Notes: generated from the sequence alone by a model not told the origin. A stretch of DNA of 64,000 bases from Massospora cicadina (GCA_022478985.1 JAKSZP010008005.1:120838-184837), one strand, 5' to 3'. Positions 1-10,844 are shown, counted from the stretch's first letter. Numbers and translations are program-made.

Positions 1-489
1 AATCAACCAAAAAATAAACCACTACTCAGCAAAAACCAGTTACGGAACTTACAACTGCCAAAAACTACCAACCCTTATCAAAAACCTATGAAAAAATCGA
101 ATTAAATGAATATGAAAATACCCAGCCAAATTGCTATATAAATATATTAGAAATATATGTTCTAGATCTTAAATAGAACTGATATTTAACTTTATATGAT
201 TATTTTAAATAATTACATATTAGCATTCTGTTCCCAAACTTTATAGAATACTTGTGCCAAGTTTGGTGATTTTTGGTTATTTGCTCGATATAAAGCATCC
301 GATATAAATAAATAAACAGAATGATAGTTTTATATTGAAAAGTTTGGCTAATTCTTGCTGATACCCAGTTTAGCACAGATTTGTTTTTGGGCTTTAAGTT
401 TACCTGATAAGTGTCTGAAATAGAGCTTGTAAGATTTGATTACAGACAGACAGAATTGACAGTGAGTTTAAGAAAAGTGTATAAAAATT

Positions 490-568
490 GATTATGCCAG
501 GATTCGAACAACTGACCTTTTATAGAGTTGAAGTTTAGAGCCAAAAGCTGAGCCGATTATGCTAGAGG
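490..568 (-). pseudogene. degenerate tRNA-like sequence
   Basis: Read on the minus strand this has a D-arm-like stretch (TAGCATAATCGG), a CTTTT/AAAAG pair that could be an anticodon stem around a 21-nt loop (long enough for a small intron), and a T-loop TTCGAAT. The acceptor ends do not pair and the T-stem is poor, so it is at best a decayed tRNA or tRNA-derived sequence. No isotype can be assigned. Confidence 0.25.
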
Positions 569-705
569 AGGTATTTTTAAAATCAATTGGACTTTTGATT
601 CAAAGTTTTGATTTAGATAAACTTGTTAAATACCCGAATGACCACTAACCACTTAACAAAACCATTTAAAATATCAAATCAGCTGAATATCAAACTGCTC
701 AGCTG

Positions 706-992
706 TAACAATATAGCGAATACCATCGAAGTATATATAGGATTTTCACTTGTTACATATAAAACTTTTTTATTTTACTATTAAAATAACATTTTTTAAG
801 ATTCATAAACCTTCTCAGGCATGCATACAACAACTCACCAGTTTCATCACAATTGGATGAATGGTATAGGAATGCATTCGGGACATACATACACACAGAC
901 AGACAGACATTCATTTTTATATATATATAAATAAACTCTCGACCATAACAATATAGCAAATACCATCAAAACCTATAGGATATTCATTTGTC
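706..992. repeat. 48-bp direct repeat spaced exactly 240 bp
   Basis: The sequence at 706-753 recurs at 946-992 with a few substitutions. The shared core is AACAATATAGC followed by AATACCATC, and both copies run on to a TATAGGAT-like end. The second copy ends about 20 bp before the tRNA-Arg gene. It may mark a local duplication; no transposon ends were recognised. Confidence 0.6.
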
Positions 993-1010
993 TTTTTATA
1001 ACTTTTTTAA

Positions 1011-1083
1011 GGAGCGTTGGCCTAATGGATAAGGCATCAGACTTCGGATCTGAGGATTGTGGGTTCGAATCCCATACGCTTCG
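1011..1083 (+). tRNA. tRNA-Arg (anticodon UCG)
   Basis: The 73-nt sequence folds into a full cloverleaf by eye. The acceptor GGAGCGT pairs with ACGCTTC (one G-U). The anticodon stem TCAGA/TCTGA encloses the loop CTTCGGA with T33 and anticodon TCG, which reads the Arg codon CGA. The T-arm is GTGGG-TTCGAAT-CCCAT, followed by discriminator G. There is no intron and no encoded CCA, as expected of a eukaryotic nuclear tRNA. The internal A and B boxes (B box GGTTCGAATCC) are intact. No strong T run follows directly, so the Pol III stop may be the TTCTTT-type tract just downstream. Confidence 0.93.
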
Positions 1084-1417
1084 AAAAAAAATTCTTTAGT
1101 ATAATTCTTCCTCAGTTTATATTAATTTGTAGAGGGTGAGATCGTCAATTCATCAGAATTAAACCATCTCTTTTTTTACCATTTATCCTAATTATTCATA
1201 TTTATCTGATATCCCTTTGACATCCCCAAATTTTTTTCTTTTGCCTTTTTTTCAATCAATTAGGTATAAAAGCCTGGCATCAATTCTCGATATGGTATAA
1301 AAATCTCTTATACCTTCAATGCCATTTTTATTTATCTGAATTATCACTGCCTCACAATTTAAAATATTCTGGGCCAAATGCCTCATTGTGACTGCCTGAC
1401 AATGAAGACCCATATGA

Positions 1418-2238
1418 TTGATAATCACAAAATCCAAAGTGATACCCAGATATCAGTATGATGAATTGGGGATTCCTAAGCTTTCACGACATTATGAACT
1501 CAATAACCTCTGTCTTCAGGATTCAATCATGGTAGATGAACTTTAGTTATAAGACAATTTATGACTGTGTTGGTATTGCCACCAAGCTCCTAACTGAGAT
1601 AATTAATAACGAGGTGGTCCATGGAGTTCCTAACATATTAGAATGATGCACATTAAAGTTTACAAAAAAATATTCTCTTTTTCTTTGGTTCTAAATTTTC
1701 CATTTCCCATTAATTGGTGCAGTATTGTCTTCAGGTTAGTCCAACTCAAAAAAATGATACCTTCTGTGACTTTGGCTATTTTCACTATTGCAGGTTTCCT
1801 TAAAATACTAGTTTCTGCTAGCAAGAAAGCAGAAATAAGACACCAGGTTAAATTCTATATTTATTTTTAAGAATGTCAATTATATCAAAAAATCTATACT
1901 TTACCTACTCCTATTATTAAATTATCTAGCAATATTTATATAAAAAATCAGACTCTTTTTTATAGAGATACCTAAACTGTACTGAAAAATGACAAAAATT
2001 AGTCCTAGTAGTTTCTTCTAGTACTGACTAATTTCCTAAAGATCCTCAATTACCCAAAACTTGTATCCCTTTATTGCCAAACTGATCTATTTGCTCACGG
2101 GTGCTTCTTATTAGGGTTGAGAAAGTTGTGATAAGTTATCTATTTCTTTTACAGGGTGAATTGCTGAGCAATTTGGAGAGACTTTTCTCAGTACGTGGGA
2201 CTTATAATCATCTTTCCAAGTGCGTTCAACTGTGTTAA
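1418..2238 (+). pseudogene. fragments of an unrecognised protein gene
   Basis: I do not recognise this gene. Four adjacent plus-strand stretches look coding rather than random: 1418-1543 (contains RYQYDELGIPKLSRHYELNN), 1545-1643 (YKTIYDCVGIATKLLTEII), about 1733-1846 (MIPSVTLAIFTIAGFLKILV then SASKKAEIRHQ) and 2155-2238 (GELLSNLERLFSVRGTYNHL, then a stop). The last two can be joined in phase by an intron at 1847-2154 (GTTAAA...TTTACAG). The first two are separated by a stop and a frameshift, so the gene looks decayed or my exon limits are wrong. It has a soluble, helix-rich look. No start codon or promoter could be chosen. Confidence 0.3.
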
Positions 2239-2296
2239 ACCTAGTAATTTTCTTAATCATAACTATACCTAAGCTTACTGGAGCCCCTATCCACCC
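2239..2296. other. short AT-rich spacer before X1
   Basis: This is noncoding sequence between the gene fragments and the left target-site duplication of X1. Nothing else was recognised. Confidence 0.4.
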
Positions 2297-2312
2297 CTTC
2301 TAGTATAATCAT

Positions 2313-4239
2313 TTTTTATTTATTTGAGGTAAGCTGACCAGGGAACAGACATTACCAAAACTAAAAATAAAACTATAAAAAACTAATGTAACTACTTGGT
2401 TCAGACAAAACAACCAGATGAGCGGAATGAGTGAAACACTTCAAAAAAAACAACTAACCAGATGGGCAGCAGAAACCACTTATCTCTCCATGGAAGAAGG
2501 GGAGGGGGATCAGGGGTTCATCTTCAGCAGCATCTTCTTCCTCCCATAGTAGAGTACATATCAAGGCAGACAGTAAGGGCTTTAGGGCATCTGTGGCATG
2601 TGGTTTAATATTGCTAATAATTGGTATTTCATGGAAATTTCCAGATAGGAAAATGGGTCTGATATATTTGGCTAAAGCTTTTTCAGCTTCAATGTGGGCA
2701 TTTGGGAGTTTAATGAACATGGTGATGTTGGTTCAGGTAATTTTAGCTTTTTGGTTCCATGCTATAGTTATCACATTCTGGATAGCATTGTTAGCATTTT
2801 TGTGTAACTGTTTCACTGTGATTTTACCCTTTTGAGCAAGCCTTTTGGGGATACCAGGAGGTGGAATTCCTCCTGTGAGAATTGCCACTAATTTGGTGAC
2901 AGCTTTATGAAGGGGCTGACAATCTGGTGTTGCAGCTGCTTTGACTGCAAGCTGATGATCACTGCAAAAATGATTCAGCATTTGGCTGTGGGGTATATAG
3001 TTAAGGGGAATTTGGAAGTCCCATTTTGCATTAACAAACTGCTCAATTTGCATAAATGGTTCTTCAATGAGAATACCTGATTTGTTAATTTCAGCCAATA
3101 ACTCCCATGGGTTTTGGTTGAATTAAATTGGGGAATAAGCATATGGTTGAGGTTTGTTTAATTCATTGAAGGAAGCATGTGATCAAACTGGATCCAATCT
3201 GATGCTTGATTGGAGGAATCATGCGTGGCATTGGGGTGAGGAGGAGGCTGATTGGTGGCTGCAGGTGCAGCTGCAGCTTCCAGTTTTGGGGGGAGGGGGA
3301 GGTAGGATTGTGCCTCATACTGGAACTTGTATGGGGTGGGTGGCAGATTGGAGGTCAGTGGAAAATTCCTCCAATCCATTGGAAGTAATAAGGAGGGGCA
3401 CTTGCGTTTTAAGTGGTCCAACATGAAACATGATGGACAATTCATCCACCTGACCTTGACATTGGCCCAAAACAGATGATCAGGTGCTGAATGAATAATT
3501 GTGCAAGGGGGAATTGACACGGCGATTTTACTAAATTCAGGGCTGATTGTGGCATATGCCCAAGGCCCAGCAAGTCATGTGGCCCCATTTGGGACCACAA
3601 ATTGTAAGACGGGGTTGGAGCCATAGGCTGCCAAATCGTTCATCAGCTCCTGGTGGAGCACTTCAGGGGGAGGTGGGTGGGAAAACCAGCAAACTGGACC
3701 ATTAAAGTGGCGTCCACTGGGAGTTGGGTCTGAGTTGTGGGAAGAGGGGTGCCTTGGAATACCAGGGGCACAGTTGCTGCAGTGGCAGCGTTGGCTTCAC
3801 AGGTGAAGCTGAGGTTGAAATACAACTTATAGGGGCAGAAATTTATGAATTTGGTGGGTGTCATCACCGCCTGTGCCATTTTGATAATGGCTTGGTCATG
3901 GTATGGGAAGAGTGTCTCATATTTGACCCTTAGGCCATAGCACATGTTGCTCCAGGGGAGCACCAAGGGGCAGTGAGGTACTGCTTGGGTACGAGCAAGG
4001 TGGGCGTCAAGATCCTTGGGAGGAACAAATTGTCCCATGGGTTTGGAATGACTGGGTGAGCCATTCCGAGCACATTTTCCTGCCAGATGGAAAACAGCAG
4101 GGGGAGTTTTGCCGCTGCCCCACACTGGAGCAGCTGGCAGAGAATCCAAGGACATCAGAGCAAAACTACAACGGGTGATAAAGATTTGCTTTATTAATTT
4201 GTGTAATTTTGCTCAGAAAGTTATGCTGAGCAGAAAGAG
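2313..4239 (-). mobile_element. X1: ORF1-only LINE-like retroposon, 1927 bp
   Basis: This is a complete copy flanked by a 16-bp target-site duplication (CTTCTAGTATAATCAT at 2297-2312 and 4240-4255). On the minus strand it ends in an A-rich tail, the mark of target-primed integration. It encodes one gag-like ORF and no endonuclease or RT. Its 3' end, just inside the tail, reads like that of LINE B (ACCAGGGAACAGACATTACC against ACCATGGGACGGACACTTCC on the plus strand). It has exactly the length of X2 (39290-41216), which indicates a defined family rather than random truncations. Confidence 0.85.
2454..4155 (-). pseudogene. X1 gag-like ORF1 protein, frameshifted
   Basis: The minus-strand start codon at 4155 (MSLDSLPAAPVWGSG) matches the start used by X2. 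The frame is broken into pieces at 4155-3643, 3520-3158, 3098-2733 and 2720-2454, each aligning by eye with X2. Pieces in order: an N-terminal region with LPWSNM and FPYHDQAIIKMAQ, a presumed RRM-like stretch near the first break, a CCHC zinc knuckle CPSCFMLDHLKRKC (spacing C-x2-C-x4-H-x4-C) near 3430, a Pro/Gln-rich linker, and an acidic C-terminus with LLWEEEDAAEDE. The role inferred from LINE ORF1 proteins is RNA binding and particle formation. No RT or endonuclease follows. Confidence 0.7.
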
Positions 4240-4255
4240 CTTCTAGTATAATCAT

Positions 4256-5068
4256 GATAATTATGAAACCTCTAAAGTAATCGTTCTCATATCTGCTATT
4301 ATTAGCACCAAATTAAACAACAATAGAAGCAGATTATATTTAAAGTTGCTTATTATAAATACAATCAAATGTAATATTTTACTAAAAACTTGAGATGTTT
4401 AGGTAAGACTTAAAAATCAATCTCCCAACCTCTTTGTAAAATGCAAATCTTAATTCTTAATTTGAGTCAGGGTTGTCATAGATCAAATTTCTTACTAAGA
4501 ATGATATTCTATATTTTCTCAATAAGCTATATTATGTAGCTTCTGCGTTCTTAAATTATAAACTTTCTAATTCTGAGCTTGAACTGGACTAAGGTAGATT
4601 TGGTGGCTCCTATAACAGTTTGTATTACATGTTTTGTGCCATCAATTGCTGAAAAAATCACTTCATTTTATAATTTGGTAATATTCTTAATAGATGGAGT
4701 CATTCAAAGAGGAAACTTACTTTCAATGGAGTAGTAATTTAGCCATCAATGACAGGAAAACCTAAAGGTATAAATGGGATCATCTGGGGTTGTATGAGTG
4801 AAATTAAGAGCATACTCTTTTTGACTGGTATATAAGGGGCGTCCTCTGATGCCATTGTTACCAGCTGTTAAATTATTTTGGAGTCCAGGTGGTATATAGT
4901 GGCCTCCATTTTAATGAATTTCATATTGTTTAAAGCCTATAAAAAGGCTTACGGGTTTTATAAAGTTATTTTGATCATTGGTCATGATAGAAGTTAAGTA
5001 AACTTTGTTCAGAATGAATATAATAATAGTGCCAGTATTGGTATTAAAGAAACTTGAAGCTTATGAAG
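4256..5068. other. AT-rich interval between X1 and element I
   Basis: I see no gene and no recognisable transposon. The sequence is AT-rich with many stops in all frames. Confidence 0.5.
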
Positions 5069-5079
5069 AGGCTTCTCAG

Positions 5080-5547
5080 CTTAACAGTTCTATTGAATAA
5101 CTTCAAAGTTCAAAAATGGGCTTGAAGATGTATACTAGCGGAGAGGTCAAAAAATGAAAAGATGTGGCGAAAATAGACTACTTTATTGAGTTAAAAAGCA
5201 TTGATATATAGGGTATGTGGTGACATGGTGCCTCAGGGACCTTCATGACCCAGTATGATCTTGATCTTGCACTGCCTTTTGAATCAACCGCCTGGTTGGC
5301 AACCTCATTGTTCCGCATCATGATTGTGACTGCAGTGGTGGGGGCCACGCCTCTTGAGATTTGGGAAGTGGGGATGGGATTCCTGAAGGCATCTCCATTG
5401 CTTATTGTGTGCATGATGCTTCCTGATCAGATCTCATATAGGTGCCTTCATGGTAAGGTTTCTTTCTACACTAGCTTAAGAGTCAACCTACTGAGGCTTG
5501 ATTTGGGAGTAGGAGTTTTGACTTGCTCATCATCTCAAATCCTGACA
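5080..5547 (-). repeat. Element I, left LTR (3' LTR)
   Basis: This sequence is repeated at 19411-19875 with many substitutions. The inner edge reads, on the minus strand, a purine tract (TTTTAAGGGGGCGT) directly before TGTCAGGATTTG, so it is the 3' LTR of a minus-strand element with its polypurine tract. The outer edge is less certain. AGGCT at 5069-5073 equals AGGCT at 19876-19880 and is a candidate TSD, which would put the outer edge at 5074. Confidence 0.75.
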
Positions 5548-5574
5548 ACGCCCCCTTAAAATCCTGTTGGAGGG

Positions 5575-6630
5575 TGTATAGGGCCAAAGGATTTGGCCAT
5601 GTACTCAATTTATCACTGTCCCCTGATTGAAATCAGCAATAAAGTACTCCAAGTTCATCTTATGAATGACCTCATAAGGTCCAGACCAAAGAACATCAAG
5701 CTTGTTCTGCAGACCTCTGGGTTGATGGTAATAAAAGAGAATGGTTTACCCAATTAAAAATTGGCAAGATGGTTTTCCTAGATTACATCGTGATGTTTCC
5801 CTTTCTGTGATAGTGACAATGCCTTGTGTGGCTAGGGCTTGAAGCTGGACAACTTTATTGGCTAAGGCCCTTATAGTTAAATTAGAGTTCTCAGGTGCAG
5901 AGGTATTGAGCAGGGGCTAAATGCTACTTGGTAACCAGGGAGCACATCCATATAGAGCTAGGAAGAGGGACAGCTTGATGATCCAATGGCAGCTTATTAT
6001 GTAAGAAAGCAAAGCGCTGGGTAGAAAATGATTCCAGTGAGTGAGGCCAGAGGCGGCAATCTTCCACAAAATAGAGATAAGGGTTCCATTAGCATGTTTC
6101 ACCGCCCTTTGGTCAATGGGTTTTAAGGGGTGAGGAAACTCTAATAAGTACCAAAAAATGAAGTAAGTTCTTGGACTACCTGTGAGGTATAAAAACCATT
6201 GTTTAAAAGTAAAGTTTATGGGCAGCCATGCTGGGTTAAAATGGATCAATCAAGAAAAAGAGCCATGGCTTTTGCAGTGACAGAAGGGACAGAAATCGTT
6301 TTTGACCCATTTGGTCAAATGGTCCATGACTAGGAGGATATACTATGGCCATGCAATCCGTTGAGAAGAAGAGCTACTACATTAAAGCTAGTGGCATTAA
6401 ACTGACTTAATGGGGCAACGAGTGAGTGCTGTTATTGGGGAAGGGTTCAATCTTGGGACCAGCATGCCATACAAGCTTCTAGGATCTCTTGGATGGTCTC
6501 TACCATTTGGTCCCAGTAACAACGGTTCTTTTAGCCACTCATGAGTCTTCTTCGCTGCCCTATGCCCCATGGTTGCATGTCCTTCTAAAATAACATCAGT
6601 TTGAGAAGAAGGATGAATGTAGGAAAGCAA
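5575..6630 (-). pseudogene. Element I integrase region, broken
   Basis: Minus-strand pieces read as a decayed Ty3/gypsy integrase. The 6630-6397 piece has the start of a zinc-binding domain (HATMGHRAAKKTHEWL). The 6249-5917 piece covers the end of the catalytic core, with VKHANGTLISILWK in the place of the usual motif around the catalytic Glu, and LYGCAPWLPSSI. Sequence down to about 5575 is a C-terminal tail; its RALANKVVQLQAL stretch resembles one in element VI. Many stops and frame changes make it non-functional. No chromodomain was found, unlike elements III-V. Confidence 0.6.
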
Positions 6631-6889
6631 TTCTTATTGACCCTATTATATAGCATTCCTTACTTGATCTGAGTGTCTTGGGTCATTTTTTGGAGTTCAG
6701 CTTAAAACTCAAGGATTTCTAACTCCCAGAATTCTGGCCATCTGATTAATTTTTATAGTCAGTCCTTCTATGGGGTCAAAGCAGCTGATACCAGCATCCT
6801 AGAAAAACTATCAGCATTCTGGTAAGTCACTCTGCGCAATGGTCAATAGTGAAATTGTAGCTCTGCAGCCTTAGAGCCCATCTGGCTAA

Positions 6890-7130
6890 TTAGCCATCCA
6901 GGTCTTTCATATGCTGCAGCCATTGGAGCGGTGGATAATCAGTGATAATGGTGAAGTGATTAATCGCTAATAAGACAGCCAGATATTCCCATTTGGTAAT
7001 GCTATATTTCCGTTCAGCCTTGCTCAAGGTCCTGCTGAAATAAGCTACTTGATAATTGATCTGATTTTCGTCATGATGGACCACAATGAAAACCAACGGT
7101 GATATCAATCACATCTAAGAATTGCAAGAA
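6890..7130 (-). pseudogene. Element I RNase H region, broken
   Basis: The 72-residue piece at 7108-6890 reads like a Ty3-type RNase H C-terminal half: YQVAYFSRTLSKAERKYSIT, then KWEYLAVLLAINHF and ITDYPPLQWL. It lies between RT and integrase as expected. The upstream half with the first catalytic Asp is disrupted, so no complete active site can be seen. Confidence 0.6.
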
Positions 7131-7389
7131 AGGTTAATCAAAAAGTGGATGAACTAAGAAGGGTTTAGTGCAAAGAGCTGTCCTCAATGTATTAAAACCT
7201 GTTCTTATTCAGGCCGCCATTCAAAAAGCACATTTATTGCAGAAGATAAAACAAGGGATCATCTAGGTAGGCAAACTGAGGGATGAACTGACAATAATAA
7301 ACCACCATGTCAAGTATTACCTGAATATCCCTTAGGCTCTGGGGTTCAACATCTCAATGGCATCAACTTTGTCCAGAATGGGCTGTATG

Positions 7390-8340
7390 CCATCCTTTGA
7401 AACTTTAAGTCTCATAAAATCCATTTATGACTGCAATAAGGAGCACTTTGAAGGTTTGAGCTTTATTAAAGCCTTCCAAGACAATAGAAGACTTTCTGGA
7501 GGTGTTCCACATGACCATTGAAACTTTAAGTCCCATAAACTCCATTTCTGACTGCAATAAGGAGCACTTTGAAGGTTTGAGCTTTATTAAAGCCTTCCAA
7601 TACAATAGAAGACTTTCTGGAGGTGTTCCACATAACCATTGAAGCTTTGGAAGAAATGTTGTTATCATCAATGTATATAAGGACACAGGATAGCTTCAAG
7701 TCCCCAAGGATCCCGTTAATGGCGCGTTAAAAGGTGGATGACGCGTTACAAAGGCCCTGGGGTATCCTTGTGGGTTTGAATAGCCCCTTGTCGGCTATGA
7801 GTGCACAATTGGATAAGTCTTTGGGGGCGATATCAACTTGCCAATATCCGCTAGCAAGATCCATTACAGAAAAGTATCTTGACCTGGCGAGCAAGTGGAG
7901 TGAGTCATAATTTGGGGCAAAGGATATCTATCTTTCTTTAAGCTGGAGTTGAGCCATCGGTAGACTATCACCACCCAATGGCTGCCATCCTTCTTTTGAA
8001 CCAACAGGAGGGGGAGGCCAAGGACTGCATGAAAGCACCAATAGTCTGGCTTTGAGTGTTGTTTGAGCTATACCGCCACCTGGGCTTCTTCAACCTTAAT
8101 TTTTCAATAAGGTTGGGACCAAAAGAGGGAGCTTCTCTAGTCTCCACATGATGTTGTACCCCACTAATTTTTTCAAAATTGTAGGTAGAGGCCAAAAAAG
8201 ATCTGAGTACTTATTTATTTGGGGAAGGTCGACTAGGGGACAAGCACTTCTGATATATGGGGATAAACTAATGAAAATTAAAATTATAAGACACCCTAGA
8301 GGGTTCACGGCCCCTTTTGTTGTTTTCTGGATTACCAAGT
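7390..8340 (-). pseudogene. Element I reverse transcriptase region, broken
   Basis: The minus strand from 8340 shows the lead-in to RT, then VVIVYRWLNSSLKKDRYPLP near 7980, a DLASGYWQV-like stretch near 7840, and the catalytic YIDD at 7664-7675. A 121-bp tandem duplication (7399-7640) lies just after the active site and shifts the frame. The segment stops abruptly at about 8397, where LINE A interrupts the element; the rest of element I resumes at about 15905. The protease expected upstream of RT was not recognised. Confidence 0.65.
7399..7640. repeat. 121-bp tandem duplication inside element I RT
   Basis: Unit 1 (7399-7519) and unit 2 (7520-7640) differ at only a handful of positions, and both start GAAACTTTAAGTC. 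The period is not a multiple of three, so the duplication itself breaks the RT frame. It encodes the segment directly downstream of the YIDD active site. Confidence 0.9.
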
Positions 8341-8396
8341 TTAGGACGGTAGGGAAGGGGGTTATGCTGGCTTATTCTTGGATGCAGCATGTGTGA

Positions 8397-9126
8397 AGGA
8401 AATGATCAACCTTTAGGAACCATACAGGGAACCATGTGTTGATTGTCCTTCTGTTATGGGGGTCATGTGTCCAAACAGCCATGCTTGGAAATGTTCCAAT
8501 ATATGGCTGTGGAAGCGATGGATGGCTTCTTGGATTTTAGGCGCTGCTCCTGAGAACAATTCCAATATTATTGTATGTATCGTCCATAGTGCTATTGTTA
8601 CTATTAACGCCCTGAGGGATGGGTGGATAGAAGAGTCCATGTTTATAGAGAACATGTTCCTTGCTAGGCTGAATGGTTGTCCGTTTTCTTGGCGGAATAA
8701 GAGCATGGCATCTTTCCATATAGCCACTGATGTTGGTCATTGTTCTAAACGGTGGGCTAAGCTTCCATACTGACCACATATTATACATGAGGTATGAGTG
8801 GCATTTGACCGTTCAGCTGTGCGGTATACTCTCCTCATGCACCTCCATACATGTGCTCTTATCCTTAGTTGGAGTAAAGGGTGGTGTGTGTAACTCCATA
8901 CTCTTCTTTGAGTCTCCAGGTTGTAGGGTATGTCCATATGGTCCAGGATATCTACCCTGGCTAGGGTACTTGGGTTTTTGCTTATTATATTGTCTGTGAT
9001 TATTTGGTCATTGATTTCCTGTCTGTGAGTTAGCCTTGGGCACCCTTGGTGACTGGTTTGGCCGTTTATGTGGATCCTCCATGTCACTCTTCTCATGGCT
9101 AGGAATATTTGTTTATAATGTAAAGT
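8397..9126 (-). mobile_element. LINE A, 3' part (interrupted by element II)
   Basis: This segment encodes the C-terminal end of a LINE ORF2. It aligns by eye with LINE B 31259-31960, for example SLRALIVTIALWTIHTIILE here against SLRALVVAIAMWTIHTIVLD in B. Element I sequence stops at about 8397 and the LINE starts without the 3' UTR seen in LINE B, so about 250 bp of its 3' end are missing. It continues on the far side of element II at 12248. Confidence 0.75.
8413..9120 (-). pseudogene. LINE A ORF2 C-terminal zinc-finger region
   Basis: The minus-strand pieces 9168-8737 and 8727-8413 carry CIICGQYGSLAHRLEQC, a C-x2-C-x7-H-x4-C pattern typical of the zinc-binding region found after RT in many LINE and plant RT proteins (zf-RVT type). 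A helix-rich C-terminus follows (FSLARNMFSINM, SLRALIVTIALWTIHT). A frameshift lies between the two pieces. The upstream end of the 9168 frame runs into the element II LTR and is not LINE sequence. Confidence 0.65.
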
Positions 9127-10308
9127 TGTCAAATTCTGTGGTTGACTCAAAAATAAACCCTTTGACAACCTACAGATTGGGCTGATTTTCCCACCTAATG
9201 CTTGAACTAATAATCTAATTAAAACCTAGTACAATAACATGGCTCAGGCCAATTATTGCTACGTGGATTTATTTATATTACTAAAGCTTGTGCCAAATAT
9301 CCCACACACATCTAAATTATCCTTCTCTGCAACTACTCGGCCAGGTTGATCAAATCAATGTTAATTTAATTAATTATTCTATTGGCAGCTTGGGACAAAT
9401 ACGTTTGCACAGTTGGGCCAATTATCTCTGCCCTAACCCGCAACAACTAGTCCCAATTATCAAAACACAATCAATTCATTTGTATATGAAATAATTTGGG
9501 GATGACCCAAAGTTATGGTTAAAAGTCCCATGGACAATTAAACAAACAAACAACATTATCAATTTTCCACCTGAGGGCGAAATTTGTATGTCAATATGCA
9601 TAATTGGCACAATAGCACTTACATGGACTGCCCAAAAGGGGTTACTTAAGACTATTGAGGAAGAGGCCTGCCGATGTTCCAATTAGGGGTGTGTCATTTT
9701 CTTCAATTGAGACCAAAATTTCATAGAAGGTGTATTTCGTCAGCAGTATGATGGAACTGAAATCCTGAAGATCTTAGAACAACTTTGCATGCTTTTATCG
9801 TAATTTTTGCACCTGAAATCCTCCCAATTTTGAGAATATTTTACCACCAATGAACCTAAGAAAAGGTTTCAGTCATAGGCTGAGCTGAGTGGCAAAATAG
9901 CTGTTGAAATTTTGTGCTGGATGTAGCCAGGAGATGCAATAGAGGTAAAAATACTGGCACCTGGCCTAATGACCATTATCAAATAATCTAGTCTTAAATA
10001 AAAGCTATTTTATTTTATCTTTGTTTCATTTGTATCTAAAGTCGCTTTTGGAGAGTGTCAGCAAGCTGGGACCTCAGGATCCCCAGCTTGCCAATTTGCC
10101 CGCCTTGGCTGAAGTTCCCAATTAAAAGGGGAAAATTAAATCCAAAATTGGCCAGAAAGGTTGGAGCCATTTTTGTATGCCTATTGCATTTTCAAACGGT
10201 TCTAAAACTGTAAGCAACTGGCCAAAGCAAGGATCCACTGGCCGAATTTCAGCCCAATTTACTGTGCAGTATTTAATTAATCAAGTGAGTGATCCTCAGA
10301 TTTTGACA
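9127..10308 (+). repeat. Element II 5' LTR (1182 bp)
   Basis: Starts TGTCAAATTCTGTGG and ends CAGATTTTGACA. It is over 90 percent identical by eye to 11069-12247. Many differences are C/T or G/A changes at CpG positions. Confidence 0.9.
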
Positions 10309-10310
10309 AT

Positions 10311-10322
10311 TGGTGCTCACTC
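10311..10322 (+). other. Element II primer binding site
   Basis: TGGTGCTCACTC lies two bases after the 5' LTR. TGG pairs with the CCA end of a tRNA. The same TGGTGCT start is found at the primer sites of elements I and VI. The tRNA was not identified. Confidence 0.65.
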
Positions 10323-10844
10323 AAAATCATTGACACTCTCCAAGATGAATTTATATGAACAATTTCTGGTAGATTCAGCCAGACAAGAAATCAACATTAT
10401 GATGGAAATTAACTCTGATTTGAGTGCCATCAGCTCCTGGATCTTATCATGGTGAGGGGAGCTAATGTGGAAACAAGCCTGATTTACCTAATCAGCCTTA
10501 AAAATATTGTTATAACGAGTAAATTGCATACCTTGACCAACATGGAGAAAACAACACATGTTAACAGAGAAGTTAGGGCCAATTATATATACAACTGTGT
10601 CCACATAAATTTATAAAAAAGGCTAATAAGCTGGCTAATCTAAAAAGGAAAAAAATAGAAAAAAAGAGAAAAAAATGTAATATTTAAAATATTAGCATTG
10701 CATAAAAATAAAATAAAGCATATATATATATATATAAAATAATAACAAAAAAGTATTTAACTGAAAAAATTAAAAAAATATTACTTAATAACTACTTTAG
10801 TTTGCACTTGTGGTGGGGAGAGGATCCTACACCAGAATTTTTGG

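Larger units (their letters stand above)
1..1010. other. AT-rich noncoding DNA left of the tRNA gene
   Basis: I see no credible gene in this stretch. It is strongly AT-rich, with short open frames that lack coherent protein character. It holds a degenerate tRNA-like sequence, a 240-bp-spaced direct repeat, a short acac/gaca simple repeat near 889-912 and a (TA)n run near 920-928. Confidence 0.6.
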
